Shown: positions 28,529 through 37,397, counted from the first letter of the stretch. The stretch: DNA of 64,000 nucleotides from PALSA-1003 sp963741315 (GCA_963741315.1 CAVUHK010000004.1:434001-498000); one strand, 5' to 3'. Notes: generated by a model not told the origin, from the sequence alone. Made by a program: numbers and translations.

Positions 28529-29596
28529 ATGAACGCAGCGACATACAGGGGCACGCCCAACGAGGCAACGCGCCAGGCCCAGCAGGACACGGTCCTGAGC
28601 CCGCGCTTCTACACTACCGACTTCGCGGCCATGGATCGGATCGACATCAGCGCAGTACGTCCCCAGTGGGACGCGCTGATCGAGGAATTCGAGGCCGACG
28701 TGAATCGCGGGCACTTCGTCCGGCCGGAGGCGACTGCCAACACCGACTTTTCGCAACTTCCGGAAGGGTTGCACCGCGAGTTCGTCGATTTCCTGATCAG
28801 CTCGGTCACCGCCGAATTCTCCGGTTGCGTGCTTTATGCCGAGATCAAGAAGCGGGTGCGCAATCCCGACATGCGCGCATTGTTCGGCTACATGAGCCGC
28901 GACGAGGCGCGCCACGCCGGCTTCATCAACCAGTGGCTCAAGGACTTCGGCATCGGCGTCGACCTGGGCTTCCTCACCCGCGCCAAGAAGTACACCTTCT
29001 TTCGCCCGAAATTCATCTTCTACGCAACCTACCTGTCGGAGAAGATCGGTTATGCGCGCTACATCACGATCTATCGGCAGACCGAGCGGCATCCCGAGCT
29101 GCGCTTTCATCCGATCTTCAAGTGGTTTGAAAAGTGGTGCAACGACGAGTTTCGCCACGGCGAGGCCTTCGCGCTGCTCATGCGCGCCAATCCCGAGCTG
29201 CTGCGCGGCGGCAACAAGCTGTGGATCCGCTTCTTCGTGCTCGCGGTGTTCGCGACCATGTACGTGCGCGATCATTCGCGGCCCGAGTTCCATGCCGCGC
29301 TGGGGATCGACCCCACGACGTACGACTACGAGGTGTTTCGCATCACGTCGGAAATTTCGCGGCAGGTGTTCCCGTTGACGCTGCCGCTTGATGATCCGCG
29401 CTTTCGCGCCGGACTGGAGCGCCTTCGGCGCATCGCCGACGCGATGGCTGCCGCGAGCGCACGCGGCGGCATCGGTGGACGCGCGCGCAAGCTGGCACTC
29501 GGCGCCGCCGCCGCCGCGACCTTTGTGCGTCTCTACCTGCTGCCGATCAGACCCAACGAGCTGCCGCAAGACGTGCGCATCGCGCCCGCCTGGTAG
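28529..29596 (+). CDS. acsF: aerobic Mg-protoporphyrin IX monomethyl ester cyclase
   Basis: 355 residues; AGAGGGGATC precedes the ATG. The diiron site is visible as SVTAEFSGCVLYAEIKKRV near residue 95, YMSRDEARHAGF near 125 and WCNDEFRHGEAFALL near 210 (ExxH pairs). AcsF uses O2 to form the isocyclic E ring of the chlorophyll precursor. No oxygen-independent bchE is seen in this window, so ring closure would need oxygen unless bchE lies elsewhere. Confidence 0.97.
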   Translation: MNAATYRGTPNEATRQAQQDTVLSPRFYTTDFAAMDRIDISAVRPQWDALIEEFEADVNRGHFVRPEATANTDFSQLPEGLHREFVDFLISSVTAEFSGCVLYAEIKKRVRNPDMRALFGYMSRDEARHAGFINQWLKDFGIGVDLGFLTRAKKYTFFRPKFIFYATYLSEKIGYARYITIYRQTERHPELRFHPIFKWFEKWCNDEFRHGEAFALLMRANPELLRGGNKLWIRFFVLAVFATMYVRDHSRPEFHAALGIDPTTYDYEVFRITSEISRQVFPLTLPLDDPRFRAGLERLRRIADAMAAASARGGIGGRARKLALGAAAAATFVRLYLLPIRPNELPQDVRIAPAW

Positions 29597-29609
29597 CGAC
29601 ACGCGCGCG

Positions 29610-30431
29610 ATGCAGCAGTACGCTTTCCCGGTCGGGTTCACACTGCTGGTGTGGTGGTTTGGCACCGGCGCGATCCTGTACCTGGACGGACTGCCGCAGC
29701 GCACTTACCGCTGGAGTTTCCTTGGCGCGACAGCGTGCCTGGTCGCGGCACTGGTCGGACTCGCGGCCACCCGATCCGAAACCGGCATTACCGGCGCCTA
29801 CGTAGCCTTTGCCTGCGCCATCGTGGTGTGGGGCTGGCAGGAGATGGGCTTCCTCATGGGCTTTGTCACCGGGCCCCGCCAGACGCCCTGCCCGCCAGAC
29901 GCGCATGGATGGCAACGCTTCAGGTATGCGCTCGAGGCGATCCTGTATCACGAATTCGCCATTCTCGTGCTCGGCATCGCCGTGCTGGCGCTGACGTGGG
30001 GCGGCGCCAATCAGGTCGGCAGCGGCACCTTCGTCATCCTGTGGGTCATGCGCATCAGCGCCAAGCTCAACGTCTTTCTCGGAGTGCGCAATCTGTACCA
30101 GGACTTCCTGCCCGAGCACTTGCGCTACCTGCAGACGTACTTCCGCAAGAAATCGATGAACCTGCTGTTTCCGTTTTCGGTGTCGCTCGCCACTGCCGCG
30201 GCGGCTTTCCTCTGGCGCCAGGCCGCCGCGGGGGACGCCAGCGCTTTCAGCGCGCTGCAGTCCACTTTCCTTGCGACGCTGTTGTCGCTGGCCGTGCTCG
30301 AGCACTGGTTCCTGGTGCTGCCGTTGCCTGCGGAAAAACTCTGGCGCTGGGGATTGCGCTCGCGCGATGCGCCGGCGACCGCCGACGCGCTCGTGCCGGC
30401 CAAGATCGAAACCGTCGCACCGCGGCGCTAG
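29610..30431 (+). CDS. puhE: photosynthetic complex assembly protein PuhE
   Basis: 273 residues with about seven hydrophobic segments. Family patterns: GFTLLVWWFGTGAILYLDGL at the N-terminus, ACAIVVWGWQEMGFLMGFVT, and RISAKLNVFLGVRNLYQDFL with HLRYLQTYFRKKSMN. PuhE (DUF3623) is linked to LH1-RC assembly and to limiting bacteriochlorophyll production. It is the last gene of the bchF-puh operon and converges on pufC. Confidence 0.92.
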   Translation: MQQYAFPVGFTLLVWWFGTGAILYLDGLPQRTYRWSFLGATACLVAALVGLAATRSETGITGAYVAFACAIVVWGWQEMGFLMGFVTGPRQTPCPPDAHGWQRFRYALEAILYHEFAILVLGIAVLALTWGGANQVGSGTFVILWVMRISAKLNVFLGVRNLYQDFLPEHLRYLQTYFRKKSMNLLFPFSVSLATAAAAFLWRQAAAGDASAFSALQSTFLATLLSLAVLEHWFLVLPLPAEKLWRWGLRSRDAPATADALVPAKIETVAPRR

Positions 30432-30451
30432 GCGATCAGCTGTCCGGCCGC

Positions 30452-30467
30452 CGCCGCCGCGGCGGCG
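30452..30467. terminator. GC-only palindrome between convergent puhE and pufC
   Basis: A perfect 16 bp palindrome CGCCGCCGCGGCGGCG lies in the 39 bp between the stop codons of puhE (+) and pufC (-). Its place suggests a bidirectional terminator or 3'-end stabiliser. There is no T run, so intrinsic termination is uncertain. Confidence 0.4.
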
Positions 30468-30470
30468 ACA

Positions 30471-31856
30471 TCACGGTGCAGCGACGATATCCACCCGTCG
30501 CGATTCGGCATCGGCGGTGCCAATGACGAACTCGGGCTTCCTGAGATTGATCCGCGATTCGGCCACGCCCGCAGCCTTGAGGGCGTCACGCACCGCGAAC
30601 GCGCGCTGCTTGGCCAGCTCCAGGTTCGCGTCGGGGTTGCCGGTCTTGTCCGCGTACCCGGAAAGATCGTACTTCAACGCCGGCTGCGCGATCATCAGCC
30701 GCGCCGTCTCCATGATCACGCGCATCCCTTCGGGGCTGATTTCCTTGACGCCGACGACGAAGTAGATTTTTCCGACGACGCCACTGCCAGTCGCGACCGG
30801 CGGTACCGCTGCCGAAGCCGCTGCAGCCGGAGCCCCTGCAGCGGGAACCATCACCGCGCCCAGTTCCGGGAAGTCCTTGACCATGCGCGCGCCGTAGAGC
30901 GGCTTGTACGCACCCTGGTGGCACGTCGCGCAGTTGAGCTTGGGACCGTCGCCGAGCGGGCCGTGCCGTGCTGGCGGGAATTCCTTCGCGAGCGGATCGA
31001 GATAACCCGTGTTCAGCGCCCTGACCATGCGGATCCCGTACCAGGCGGTGCCGCGCTGCGGCGTGCTCTGGTCCCAGTCGAAGAACGAACGGGTGTTGTG
31101 GCAGTAGGTGCAGTTGACGCCCAGCGACTGCGACATGTGCATCATCAATGCGTACGTCCATTCGGTCTGCTTGATCGAATGGCGATTGCCCGACGGCAGC
31201 GCCGTCGTCGACAGCACGCGTATTTCGTTGCCCTGGTCCAGGAACGGCGTGAACGGATCGTAGGGCAGCGAGGTCAGTCCCACCTGCGGCGCGGGCGTGT
31301 TCTGCCCGGCGCGGTTGCCCGCCATGCCCGGCGCGCGCTTCGGCCCGGGATTGGTGAACCAGATGTTCGCCGGCACCGGTTGGCCGCGGTGACACGTGTA
31401 GCAGGTAACGCCGGTGTCCGCGACGTGCGACTTCCATTGCGAGTTGATCTGCTGCGTCATCTGCAGCATGCGCCGCGAGACGACCTTGGTGTAGAGCGCG
31501 TCCGAGCCCATGTTGCTGACGTCGTGGCAATACGCGCAGCCCTGGTCGGGCGCGACCCACTGCGTCATCGCGATCATCAGCCGCGTGAACTCGCCGATGT
31601 TGACGTCGCCGAGCACCTGGAGGTTCTTGTACACCGACGATGCCGGCGCGCCCTCGTTGATCGGCGCTCCGGGCGGCGCCGGCGCCTTGTTGGCGACCAC
31701 GCTCGCGGCCATCAGGCGCGGGTTGTAGATCTCGTCCATGCCCAGGCCGCGATAGCCGCGCTGCACCGATTGCACCGGCGGGCGCTCGCAACCGCTGAGC
31801 ACGACGCAGGCGCCAAGCGCCAGGATCGCCAGCGAACTGTGCAGGGGCCGGCTCAT
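30471..31856 (-). CDS. pufC: reaction-centre tetrahaem cytochrome PufC fused to an OmpA-like domain
   Basis: 461 residues, well above the usual 340-380. A lipoprotein signal (VVLSGCER) anchors it in the periplasm. Four haem sites follow: CAYCH, CYTCH, CTYCH and CATCH, the full tetrahaem set that re-reduces the special pair. After the last haem and an Ala/Pro linker (about residue 345), GKIYFVVGVKEISPEGMRVI starts a C-terminal OmpA-type domain with GYADKTGNPDANLELAKQRA and a late SRRVDIV. Those are the Asp and Arg positions that bind diaminopimelate in peptidoglycan. The ATG overlaps the pufM stop. Confidence 0.93.
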   Translation of the reverse strand: MSRPLHSSLAILALGACVVLSGCERPPVQSVQRGYRGLGMDEIYNPRLMAASVVANKAPAPPGAPINEGAPASSVYKNLQVLGDVNIGEFTRLMIAMTQWVAPDQGCAYCHDVSNMGSDALYTKVVSRRMLQMTQQINSQWKSHVADTGVTCYTCHRGQPVPANIWFTNPGPKRAPGMAGNRAGQNTPAPQVGLTSLPYDPFTPFLDQGNEIRVLSTTALPSGNRHSIKQTEWTYALMMHMSQSLGVNCTYCHNTRSFFDWDQSTPQRGTAWYGIRMVRALNTGYLDPLAKEFPPARHGPLGDGPKLNCATCHQGAYKPLYGARMVKDFPELGAVMVPAAGAPAAAASAAVPPVATGSGVVGKIYFVVGVKEISPEGMRVIMETARLMIAQPALKYDLSGYADKTGNPDANLELAKQRAFAVRDALKAAGVAESRINLRKPEFVIGTADAESRRVDIVAAP

Positions 31857-32830
31857 CGCATGCCTCCGGACAATGCCGCCGGATCGACCACCGGCGGGAA
31901 TACGGCCGGGTACGCTGGCGCCACGCCGTGCTTGAGCGCCCACAGGTACCAGTTGTCGACCACGGTGCCGGTCAGCAGGATGCCGATGCCGCCGGTGAGC
32001 GGGCAGAGCACCGCGAACCACCACGCCCAGCGATGGATCGATTCCATGGTCGCGTTGAAGCCCATGGTCCAGCGCCAGAACAGCGCCCCGCGCTCGGACG
32101 CAGTGCCACGATCGACGATCTGCTCGACCTCGCGCTCGCCGCCGAAGCGACTGACCGCGAGGATCGTCGCGCCGTGCATCGCGAAGAGCAGCGTCGCGCC
32201 GTAGAGAAACGCGATCGACAGCATGTGGAACGGGTTGTAGAAGAGATTGCCGTAGCGGATCGAGAATGCCGCGGTCCAGTCGAGGTGAGGAAAGATTCCG
32301 AATGGCACCGCCTCGCCCCAGCTGCCCATCAGCAGCGGGCGTATGAAGCCCAGCACCAGGTAGAGCCAGATTGCGGACGCAAATGCCCAGGTGACGTGCG
32401 TGCCCATGCCTAGCGCACGCGCCCGTCGATACATCCGCACACACCAGACGATGATCGAGGTCGTAAGAAAAAAACCGGCCATGAGCCACCATCCGCCGTC
32501 GTTCAACGGCGGCATGTGCAACCCATAGGCCGGGGGAGGAGGCTCAAGAGCGAGCCAAGGCAGTTGCCGAATGAACTGGATGGGATTCCAGTTGACCGAG
32601 GCCATCATGTTCAGTCCGATGATCTCGATCGCGATGAAGCCGAACACCAGCGAAATGACGCCGGTGAAGCCGAGGTAGATCGGGCCGATCTGCGCGTCGC
32701 CGATCTTGCCCAGCCAGTAGGCGAAGAATGGCTTGCCCTGGCGCACCCAGGTGCCGCGGGTCAGCGGCACGCCGGCGTAGGCAGGGGCGTGGACCTGCAC
32801 GCGCGTGAAGATGTTCTGATATTCAGCCAT
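31853..32830 (-). CDS. pufM: photosynthetic reaction centre M subunit
   Basis: 325 residues. It begins MAEYQNIFTRVQVHAPAYAG, as PufM does. Five membrane helices are visible, with FSIRYGNLFYNPFHMLSIAF holding the special-pair His, HGATILAVSRFGGEREVEQI, and ALFWRWTMGFNATMESIHRW with the iron and QA ligands. It pairs with PufL to carry the cofactors. It starts 15 bp after pufL, and its stop overlaps the pufC start. Confidence 0.98.
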   Translation of the reverse strand: MAEYQNIFTRVQVHAPAYAGVPLTRGTWVRQGKPFFAYWLGKIGDAQIGPIYLGFTGVISLVFGFIAIEIIGLNMMASVNWNPIQFIRQLPWLALEPPPPAYGLHMPPLNDGGWWLMAGFFLTTSIIVWCVRMYRRARALGMGTHVTWAFASAIWLYLVLGFIRPLLMGSWGEAVPFGIFPHLDWTAAFSIRYGNLFYNPFHMLSIAFLYGATLLFAMHGATILAVSRFGGEREVEQIVDRGTASERGALFWRWTMGFNATMESIHRWAWWFAVLCPLTGGIGILLTGTVVDNWYLWALKHGVAPAYPAVFPPVVDPAALSGGMR

Positions 32831-32845
32831 CGCGATCCCCTTGTC

Positions 32846-33670
32846 CTAGCGCCAGATCGGCAGGTTGAGCCACCAGTTCCACCATTCCGGCCAGCCATGC
32901 GTCCAGAACGGTCCGCTGATGATGATGCAGATCGCGCTCCAGAACGCCGCGCTCAGCGCCAGGAACAGGCCGAGACGGTGGATTCCGAGCGTGCCGATCG
33001 AATAGCCGATGGTGTCGCGGAAGAACGTGTTCTCGTGCTCCGCGGTCTTCACCGGTTCGCCCTTCTTCGGATTGGCCGCCGACAGGATCAGCGAGCCGTG
33101 CAATGCCAGCGCCAGCACGGTGGTGAAGAAGAAGCTCACCGCGATCATGTGCGCCGGGTTGTAGTGGAAATGCAGATACTGATAGCCGGTATTCGATACC
33201 CAGTCGAGGTGGCTCATGATGCCGTACGGAAAGCCGTAGCCCCATGCGCCGAGCAGCAGCGGGCGGATCACGACCAGCGACACGTAGGCGAAGATGGCGA
33301 CTCCAAAAGCGATCGGCACGTGCAGGCCGATACCGAGCTTGCGGCAGATCTCGACCTCGCGCAGCGCCCATGAGACGAACGCGCCAATAGCGCAAACGGT
33401 GATGAGCTGCCACAGTCCGCCCTGCCTGAGCGGCGCGAACGCGAGCCCGTAGGCGATGTCCGGAGGCGCGATGCTGATGCGCCAGAGGTTCCACGTCGGT
33501 CCGATCGCAGCGCCCCAGAGGATGAGCGCGATGCCGACGAATGAGAAGAAGATGGTGGTAACACCGAAGAATCCGCAATAGAACGGCCCGACCCAGAAGT
33601 CGAACAGGTCACCACCGACCAGCGTGCCTCCGCGGACGCGGTATTTTCGTTCAAAGCTCAGCATGGCCAT
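32846..33670 (-). CDS. pufL: photosynthetic reaction centre L subunit
   Basis: 274 residues from MAMLSFERKYRVRGGTLVGG; seven codons upstream another start is possible but the family begins here. The special-pair His is in YLHFHYNPAHMIAVSFFFTT, the iron-ligand His residues in LALHGSLILSA and LGIHRLGLFL, and GLHVPIAFGVAIFAY precedes. The gene follows a 104 bp intercistronic region that contains a strong hairpin. Confidence 0.98.
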   Translation of the reverse strand: MAMLSFERKYRVRGGTLVGGDLFDFWVGPFYCGFFGVTTIFFSFVGIALILWGAAIGPTWNLWRISIAPPDIAYGLAFAPLRQGGLWQLITVCAIGAFVSWALREVEICRKLGIGLHVPIAFGVAIFAYVSLVVIRPLLLGAWGYGFPYGIMSHLDWVSNTGYQYLHFHYNPAHMIAVSFFFTTVLALALHGSLILSAANPKKGEPVKTAEHENTFFRDTIGYSIGTLGIHRLGLFLALSAAFWSAICIIISGPFWTHGWPEWWNWWLNLPIWR

Positions 33671-33714
33671 CGTCAAATCCCCAGGTGGCAAGGCGCGTTT
33701 TCACCGGAACTACA

Positions 33715-33758
33715 GCCGCGGAAGCGGTGGAGCTGTACGCTCGCACCGCTCCCGCGGC
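33715..33758 (-). terminator. pufA-pufL intercistronic hairpin
   Basis: Arms at 33758-33744 and 33729-33715 pair over 15 bp with a single G-U, around a 14 nt loop. No T run follows. In Rhodobacter, hairpins in this position block 3'-to-5' decay and keep pufBA mRNA in excess over pufLM. The same role is inferred here. Confidence 0.7.
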
Positions 33759-33774
33759 AAACAGCGAGCTAACC

Positions 33775-33972
33775 CTACTTCGTCGCCGGTACGGGTGCCG
33801 GCATCGGCGACATCTGCTGCACCGCCGGTCTTGCCTTGCTCGGTCCTTCGAGCCAGTTGAATCGATCGGTCGACAGCAGGATGAAGTGAATCACCAGCGC
33901 CAGAGCGAACAGGAACACGAACAGCGCCACCAATGCTCGACGCGGGTCAAAGAGTAGCCACATACGCCACAT
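33775..33972 (-). CDS. pufA: light-harvesting complex 1 alpha chain
   Basis: 65 residues. It starts MWRMWLLFDPRRALVALFVF; the bacteriochlorophyll-ligand His is in LALVIHFILLSTDRFNWLEG, with the Trp that tunes absorption. A proline- and alanine-rich tail (PSKARPAVQQMSPMPAPVP) extends past the usual end. An upstream in-frame ATG would add a non-family leader and is rejected. The gene starts 11 bp after pufB. Confidence 0.96.
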   Translation of the reverse strand: MWRMWLLFDPRRALVALFVFLFALALVIHFILLSTDRFNWLEGPSKARPAVQQMSPMPAPVPATK

Positions 33973-33983
33973 GTTTTCTGCTC

Positions 33984-34217
33984 CTATGCCATGAATACGT
34001 ACGGGAGATAGCTGTTGGCCAGCATCCGCGCGTCGTCGATGATCGACGAGTAGCCAGCCGCACCCGGCAGCCACGGACGCCACTGCCACGCGAGAAAGTG
34101 CGCAACGATGGCGACCACCAGAAAGATAATGAAACTTGTCATGAAGATGCTGTGAAACTCCTTCGCCTCATCTTCGCTCAGCCCCGATAGGGAGCCGCCA
34201 CGCCTGTCATCTGCCAT
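33984..34217 (-). CDS. pufB: light-harvesting complex 1 beta chain, C-terminally extended
   Basis: 77 residues, longer than the usual 46-55. The core MADDRRGGSLSGLSEDEAKE leads to FHSIFMTSFIIFLVVAIVAH, where the last His is the pigment ligand, and FLAWQWRPWLPG. About 24 further residues (from AAGYSSII to YLPYVFMA) follow and are unusual for a beta chain. The upstream 180 bp to bchZ contain no clear promoter, so pufBALMC is probably read from bchC and/or from a promoter inside bchZ. Confidence 0.95.
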   Translation of the reverse strand: MADDRRGGSLSGLSEDEAKEFHSIFMTSFIIFLVVAIVAHFLAWQWRPWLPGAAGYSSIIDDARMLANSYLPYVFMA

Positions 34218-34397
34218 ATTTGAAACCTCCGTTGGGGCCTTGCGGCCGTTGCCGCGCACTTCCCGCGCGGCAGGGATCGCTGTGACGTACTCCGCCACAA
34301 CGGAACTCACGCCCACCATTGCCAGGCGCAACCTTCGGTGCATGCCGCGCCTCGACTAGCGGCGCGAACATCGACGCGCGATGTCTGCGTGGTGCGC

Positions 34398-35855
34398 TCA
34401 CGCGGTCTCCCGTTCTGTCAGCGCAACCTGCGTTTGGACCAGGCGCTCGACCGTTACGCGTTCTTCGCCGGCCTTGCGCGCGCTGCGCTCGGCGTGATCG
34501 CGCAGCCGCTTCGCCGCCGAAATGCGGATCAGCACGGGCTGCGCATCGACCATCTCGTCGAGCGCGGCTTTGGCATCCTCCAGCCAGGTCATTTCCCGGT
34601 GCAGACGCGAAGGCGTCGGGTCGACCTTGTCGAGATCGCTGCCCAGCGGCAGGATGTGGAACAGCGCGTCGAAAAGCGCGTTGCAGACCTCCTGGATCAC
34701 GTACGTCGCGCCGGCGTAACCCATGAACGGCGTTCCCGTGTGGCGACGGATGATCGCGCCGGGGAACGACGCCGGAATGTAGGTCGCGCGGCCGCCGCAT
34801 TCGGCCAGGTACATGCGTTCGTTGTAACTGCCAAAGAGCACCAACGGCGGCTTTTCGCGGAGCAGCTTGCGCACCGCGTCGTTGTCGGGCTTGACGCCGG
34901 GCTTGCGCGACACGGCGAAGGCGCACGGCAAGCCCATTTCCTCCTCGAGAAAGTTCTGCAGTCCGCGCGCGTAGGTTTCGTTGGCGACGACCGCGAAACT
35001 CGCCGTGCCGAAGAAATCCTGCGTCACCGAACGCCACAAATCCCAGATCGGCTTGATGGTGGTGTGCTTCTCGCGCTCGATGAACGGCTCGGGATCCAGG
35101 CCCAGCAACTCGCCCAGCTTGCGCAGGAACCGGGTCGTGCTGTGCAGGCCGATGGGCGCCTGCAGATACGGGCGATCCAGCGATTCGCAGAGCATGCGTC
35201 CGAATTCGCGATACATGCAGACGTTGACGTCGGCATTGGCGAGGTTGCGCACGTCAGCGAGGTGGCTGCCAAGCGGAAACACCATGTTGATCTCGGCGCC
35301 GATGCCCTCCACCAGGCGCCTGATCTCGGCCAGGTCGCTCGGCGTGTTGAATGTGCCGTAGATCGGTCCGATGATGTTGACGCGCGGCTTTTCGCCGGGC
35401 TTGCGCGCGGCACGCTCGGGCACCGCGCCGCGCTTGGAGCCGTACTCGGTCCACAGCCAGTACATCGCGCGGTTGGCGCACTGCCACTGGTCCTCGTCGA
35501 TGGTGCGCGGCAGGAAACGCTGCAGATTGGTGCCTTCTGGCGTCACGCCCCCACCGATCATTTCCGCGATGGAGCCGGTCACCACGACCGCGGGCAAATC
35601 CGGATCGAGCGTTGCGTGCGCGCGCTTCATCGAGCCCTCGGTGCCTTCGCGCCCCAACTGTTCCTCGCCCAGACCGGTGACGACAATCGGCAATTCGTGC
35701 GGCGGCAATGCGTCGGTGTAGTGCAGCACCGACGTCACGGGAAGGTTCTCGCAGCCGACCGGACCGTCGATGACGACCTGCAAACCCTTGATCGCCGTGA
35801 ACACATACACGGCGCCCCAGTAGCCTCCAGCCCTGTCGTGATCCAAAACAAGCAT
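34398..35855 (-). CDS. bchZ: chlorophyllide reductase subunit Z
   Basis: 485 residues. The nitrogenase-like domain shows VIDGPVGCENLPVTSVLHYT near residue 30 with the cluster-ligand Cys, and GLGEEQLGREGTEGSMKRAH. The C-terminal part is family-specific (VTVERLVQTQVALTERETA). BchZ with BchY is the catalytic part of COR, which reduces the C7-C8 bond of ring B, the step that makes a bacteriochlorin. Its ATG overlaps the bchY stop by 1 bp. Confidence 0.97.
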   Translation of the reverse strand: MLVLDHDRAGGYWGAVYVFTAIKGLQVVIDGPVGCENLPVTSVLHYTDALPPHELPIVVTGLGEEQLGREGTEGSMKRAHATLDPDLPAVVVTGSIAEMIGGGVTPEGTNLQRFLPRTIDEDQWQCANRAMYWLWTEYGSKRGAVPERAARKPGEKPRVNIIGPIYGTFNTPSDLAEIRRLVEGIGAEINMVFPLGSHLADVRNLANADVNVCMYREFGRMLCESLDRPYLQAPIGLHSTTRFLRKLGELLGLDPEPFIEREKHTTIKPIWDLWRSVTQDFFGTASFAVVANETYARGLQNFLEEEMGLPCAFAVSRKPGVKPDNDAVRKLLREKPPLVLFGSYNERMYLAECGGRATYIPASFPGAIIRRHTGTPFMGYAGATYVIQEVCNALFDALFHILPLGSDLDKVDPTPSRLHREMTWLEDAKAALDEMVDAQPVLIRISAAKRLRDHAERSARKAGEERVTVERLVQTQVALTERETA

Positions 35856-37381
35856 CAGATCATTTCCTCGGCCTTGCGCATCTTGGCGAACTTGATGACC
35901 TGGCGCTTGTAGTGATCGCGAAACTCGGGCCGGTCGCGCGGGACCTCCTCCCAGATGCCGGCAGCGTGCCCTTCGCCGACGCCGGCGAAGAATTCCTGCA
36001 TCGTCTCGAAGCGTTCCTTGTTGGCGAGCGCCGCGTTGATGACGGTCGCCAGCGAACCCGCGCCGGCCGGACCCATCAGCGGCCGCGCGGAAATGAGGTT
36101 GGTGAAATACAGCGCCGGTATGGTTGCTTCCTTGGCCGCCTGCACGATCGGGGTCGTCCCGATCGCCAGATCCGGCTTGAATTCGCGCATCGCGGCGAGA
36201 TCCTGCTCCAGCGACGCGCGATACTGCACGTGCACGCCCCTGGCTTCAAGCCATTCGCGGTCCGCGTCGCTCCACTGCGTTCGCGGACACGCGGTCCCGA
36301 CGTAGCGCAGGTCGGCGCCGCTTTCCACCAGCAGCCGTCCCACCAGCAACTCGGAACCTTCGTAGCCCGAGAGCGTGATGCGGCCTTTGATCGGCGTCTT
36401 CGCAAGCACAGCCCGGATAGCGGGCAGGATGCGATTCTTGGCCGAATCGATCTGCTCCTGCGGCACGTTGGCCGCGGCGCCAACGCTTTGCAGCCACGCT
36501 TCGGTGCCGTCGTAGCCTACCGGCGCCGAACCGACGATCGGGCGTCCTGCCGCTTCGAATTCGCGGAAACTGGCGGTGTAGAACGGATGGATGGCCGCTA
36601 CAACTGCTCCGTCGAGCGCTGCGTACAGTTCACGCCACTCGCGGGTCGGCACAACCGGGCCGGCTGCAAGTCCCATCGGCTCGAGCATCGCGCCGATGGT
36701 CATCGGATCGACCGGAAACATTTCGCCGACCAGCGTCACGGTCGGGCGTTCACTCTTCCCCGCGCGCGGCGCCTGCACGGGTCCCTGCAGGACTTCATTG
36801 CGCGCGTAACGCAGCATCGCGCCCGCCAGCACGTCCTTCGCTTCGGCGTGCGTCGGGACACCGAACCCCGGGACGTCGATGCCGATGATGCGCACACCGT
36901 TGATCTCCTTGGGCAGGATCTGCAGCGGCACGCCACTCGCGGTGGGTACACAGAGATTGGTGATGATGATCGTGTCGTAGAGCGCGGGATCGGCCAGCTT
37001 GTGGACCGCGTCGCGGATGTCCTCGAACAGCTTGCCGGTGACCAGCGATTCGGAATTGAAAGGCACGTAGCCGACCGTTCGCCGCGCGCCGTAGAAATGC
37101 GAGGTGAAGGTGAGGCCGTACACGCAGCACGCGGAGCCGCTGAGAATGGTCGCGGTGCGGCGCATGCGCAGTCCCACCCGTAGCGAGCCGAAGGCAGGAC
37201 ACATCGACTGCGGCTGGTCGTGCGGCCCCTTCGGATAGTCCTTCGCGTACTGCTCCAGCGTCTCGCTCTTACCCGCGGCCTTGGCTGCAGCGAGCAGCTG
37301 CTCCTTGCCGGAGTGACACCCCAAGCCGTCGCCTTCGAGGGCGGCGGGCTGGGCAATCACGGGCGTGGCAACAGCGGACAT
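35855..37381 (-). CDS. bchY: chlorophyllide reductase subunit Y
   Basis: 508 residues. Conserved cysteines for the YZ 4Fe-4S cluster appear in GDGLGCHSGKEQLLA, HDQPQSMCPAFGSLR and LSGSACCVYGLTFTSHFYGA. VPFNSESLVTGKLFEDIRDA and LVGEMFPVDPMTIGAMLEPM follow the family. It partners BchZ and takes electrons from BchX. It lies 16 bp downstream of bchX. Confidence 0.97.
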   Translation of the reverse strand: MSAVATPVIAQPAALEGDGLGCHSGKEQLLAAAKAAGKSETLEQYAKDYPKGPHDQPQSMCPAFGSLRVGLRMRRTATILSGSACCVYGLTFTSHFYGARRTVGYVPFNSESLVTGKLFEDIRDAVHKLADPALYDTIIITNLCVPTASGVPLQILPKEINGVRIIGIDVPGFGVPTHAEAKDVLAGAMLRYARNEVLQGPVQAPRAGKSERPTVTLVGEMFPVDPMTIGAMLEPMGLAAGPVVPTREWRELYAALDGAVVAAIHPFYTASFREFEAAGRPIVGSAPVGYDGTEAWLQSVGAAANVPQEQIDSAKNRILPAIRAVLAKTPIKGRITLSGYEGSELLVGRLLVESGADLRYVGTACPRTQWSDADREWLEARGVHVQYRASLEQDLAAMREFKPDLAIGTTPIVQAAKEATIPALYFTNLISARPLMGPAGAGSLATVINAALANKERFETMQEFFAGVGEGHAAGIWEEVPRDRPEFRDHYKRQVIKFAKMRKAEEMI

Positions 37382-37397
37382 GGAACTTGGGCCGGGA

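Noticed and set aside
30471..32492. A longer PufC frame starting inside pufM
   Set aside because: The lipoprotein signal MSRPLHSSLAILALGACVVL starts at 31856 and its ATG overlaps the pufM stop; the upstream extension is an out-of-frame reading of pufM.
34231..34249. TGT-like/ACA pair upstream of pufB as a PpsR site
   Set aside because: The half sites TGT and ACA found near 34282-34300 are 13 bp apart, not 12, and no promoter boxes accompany them.
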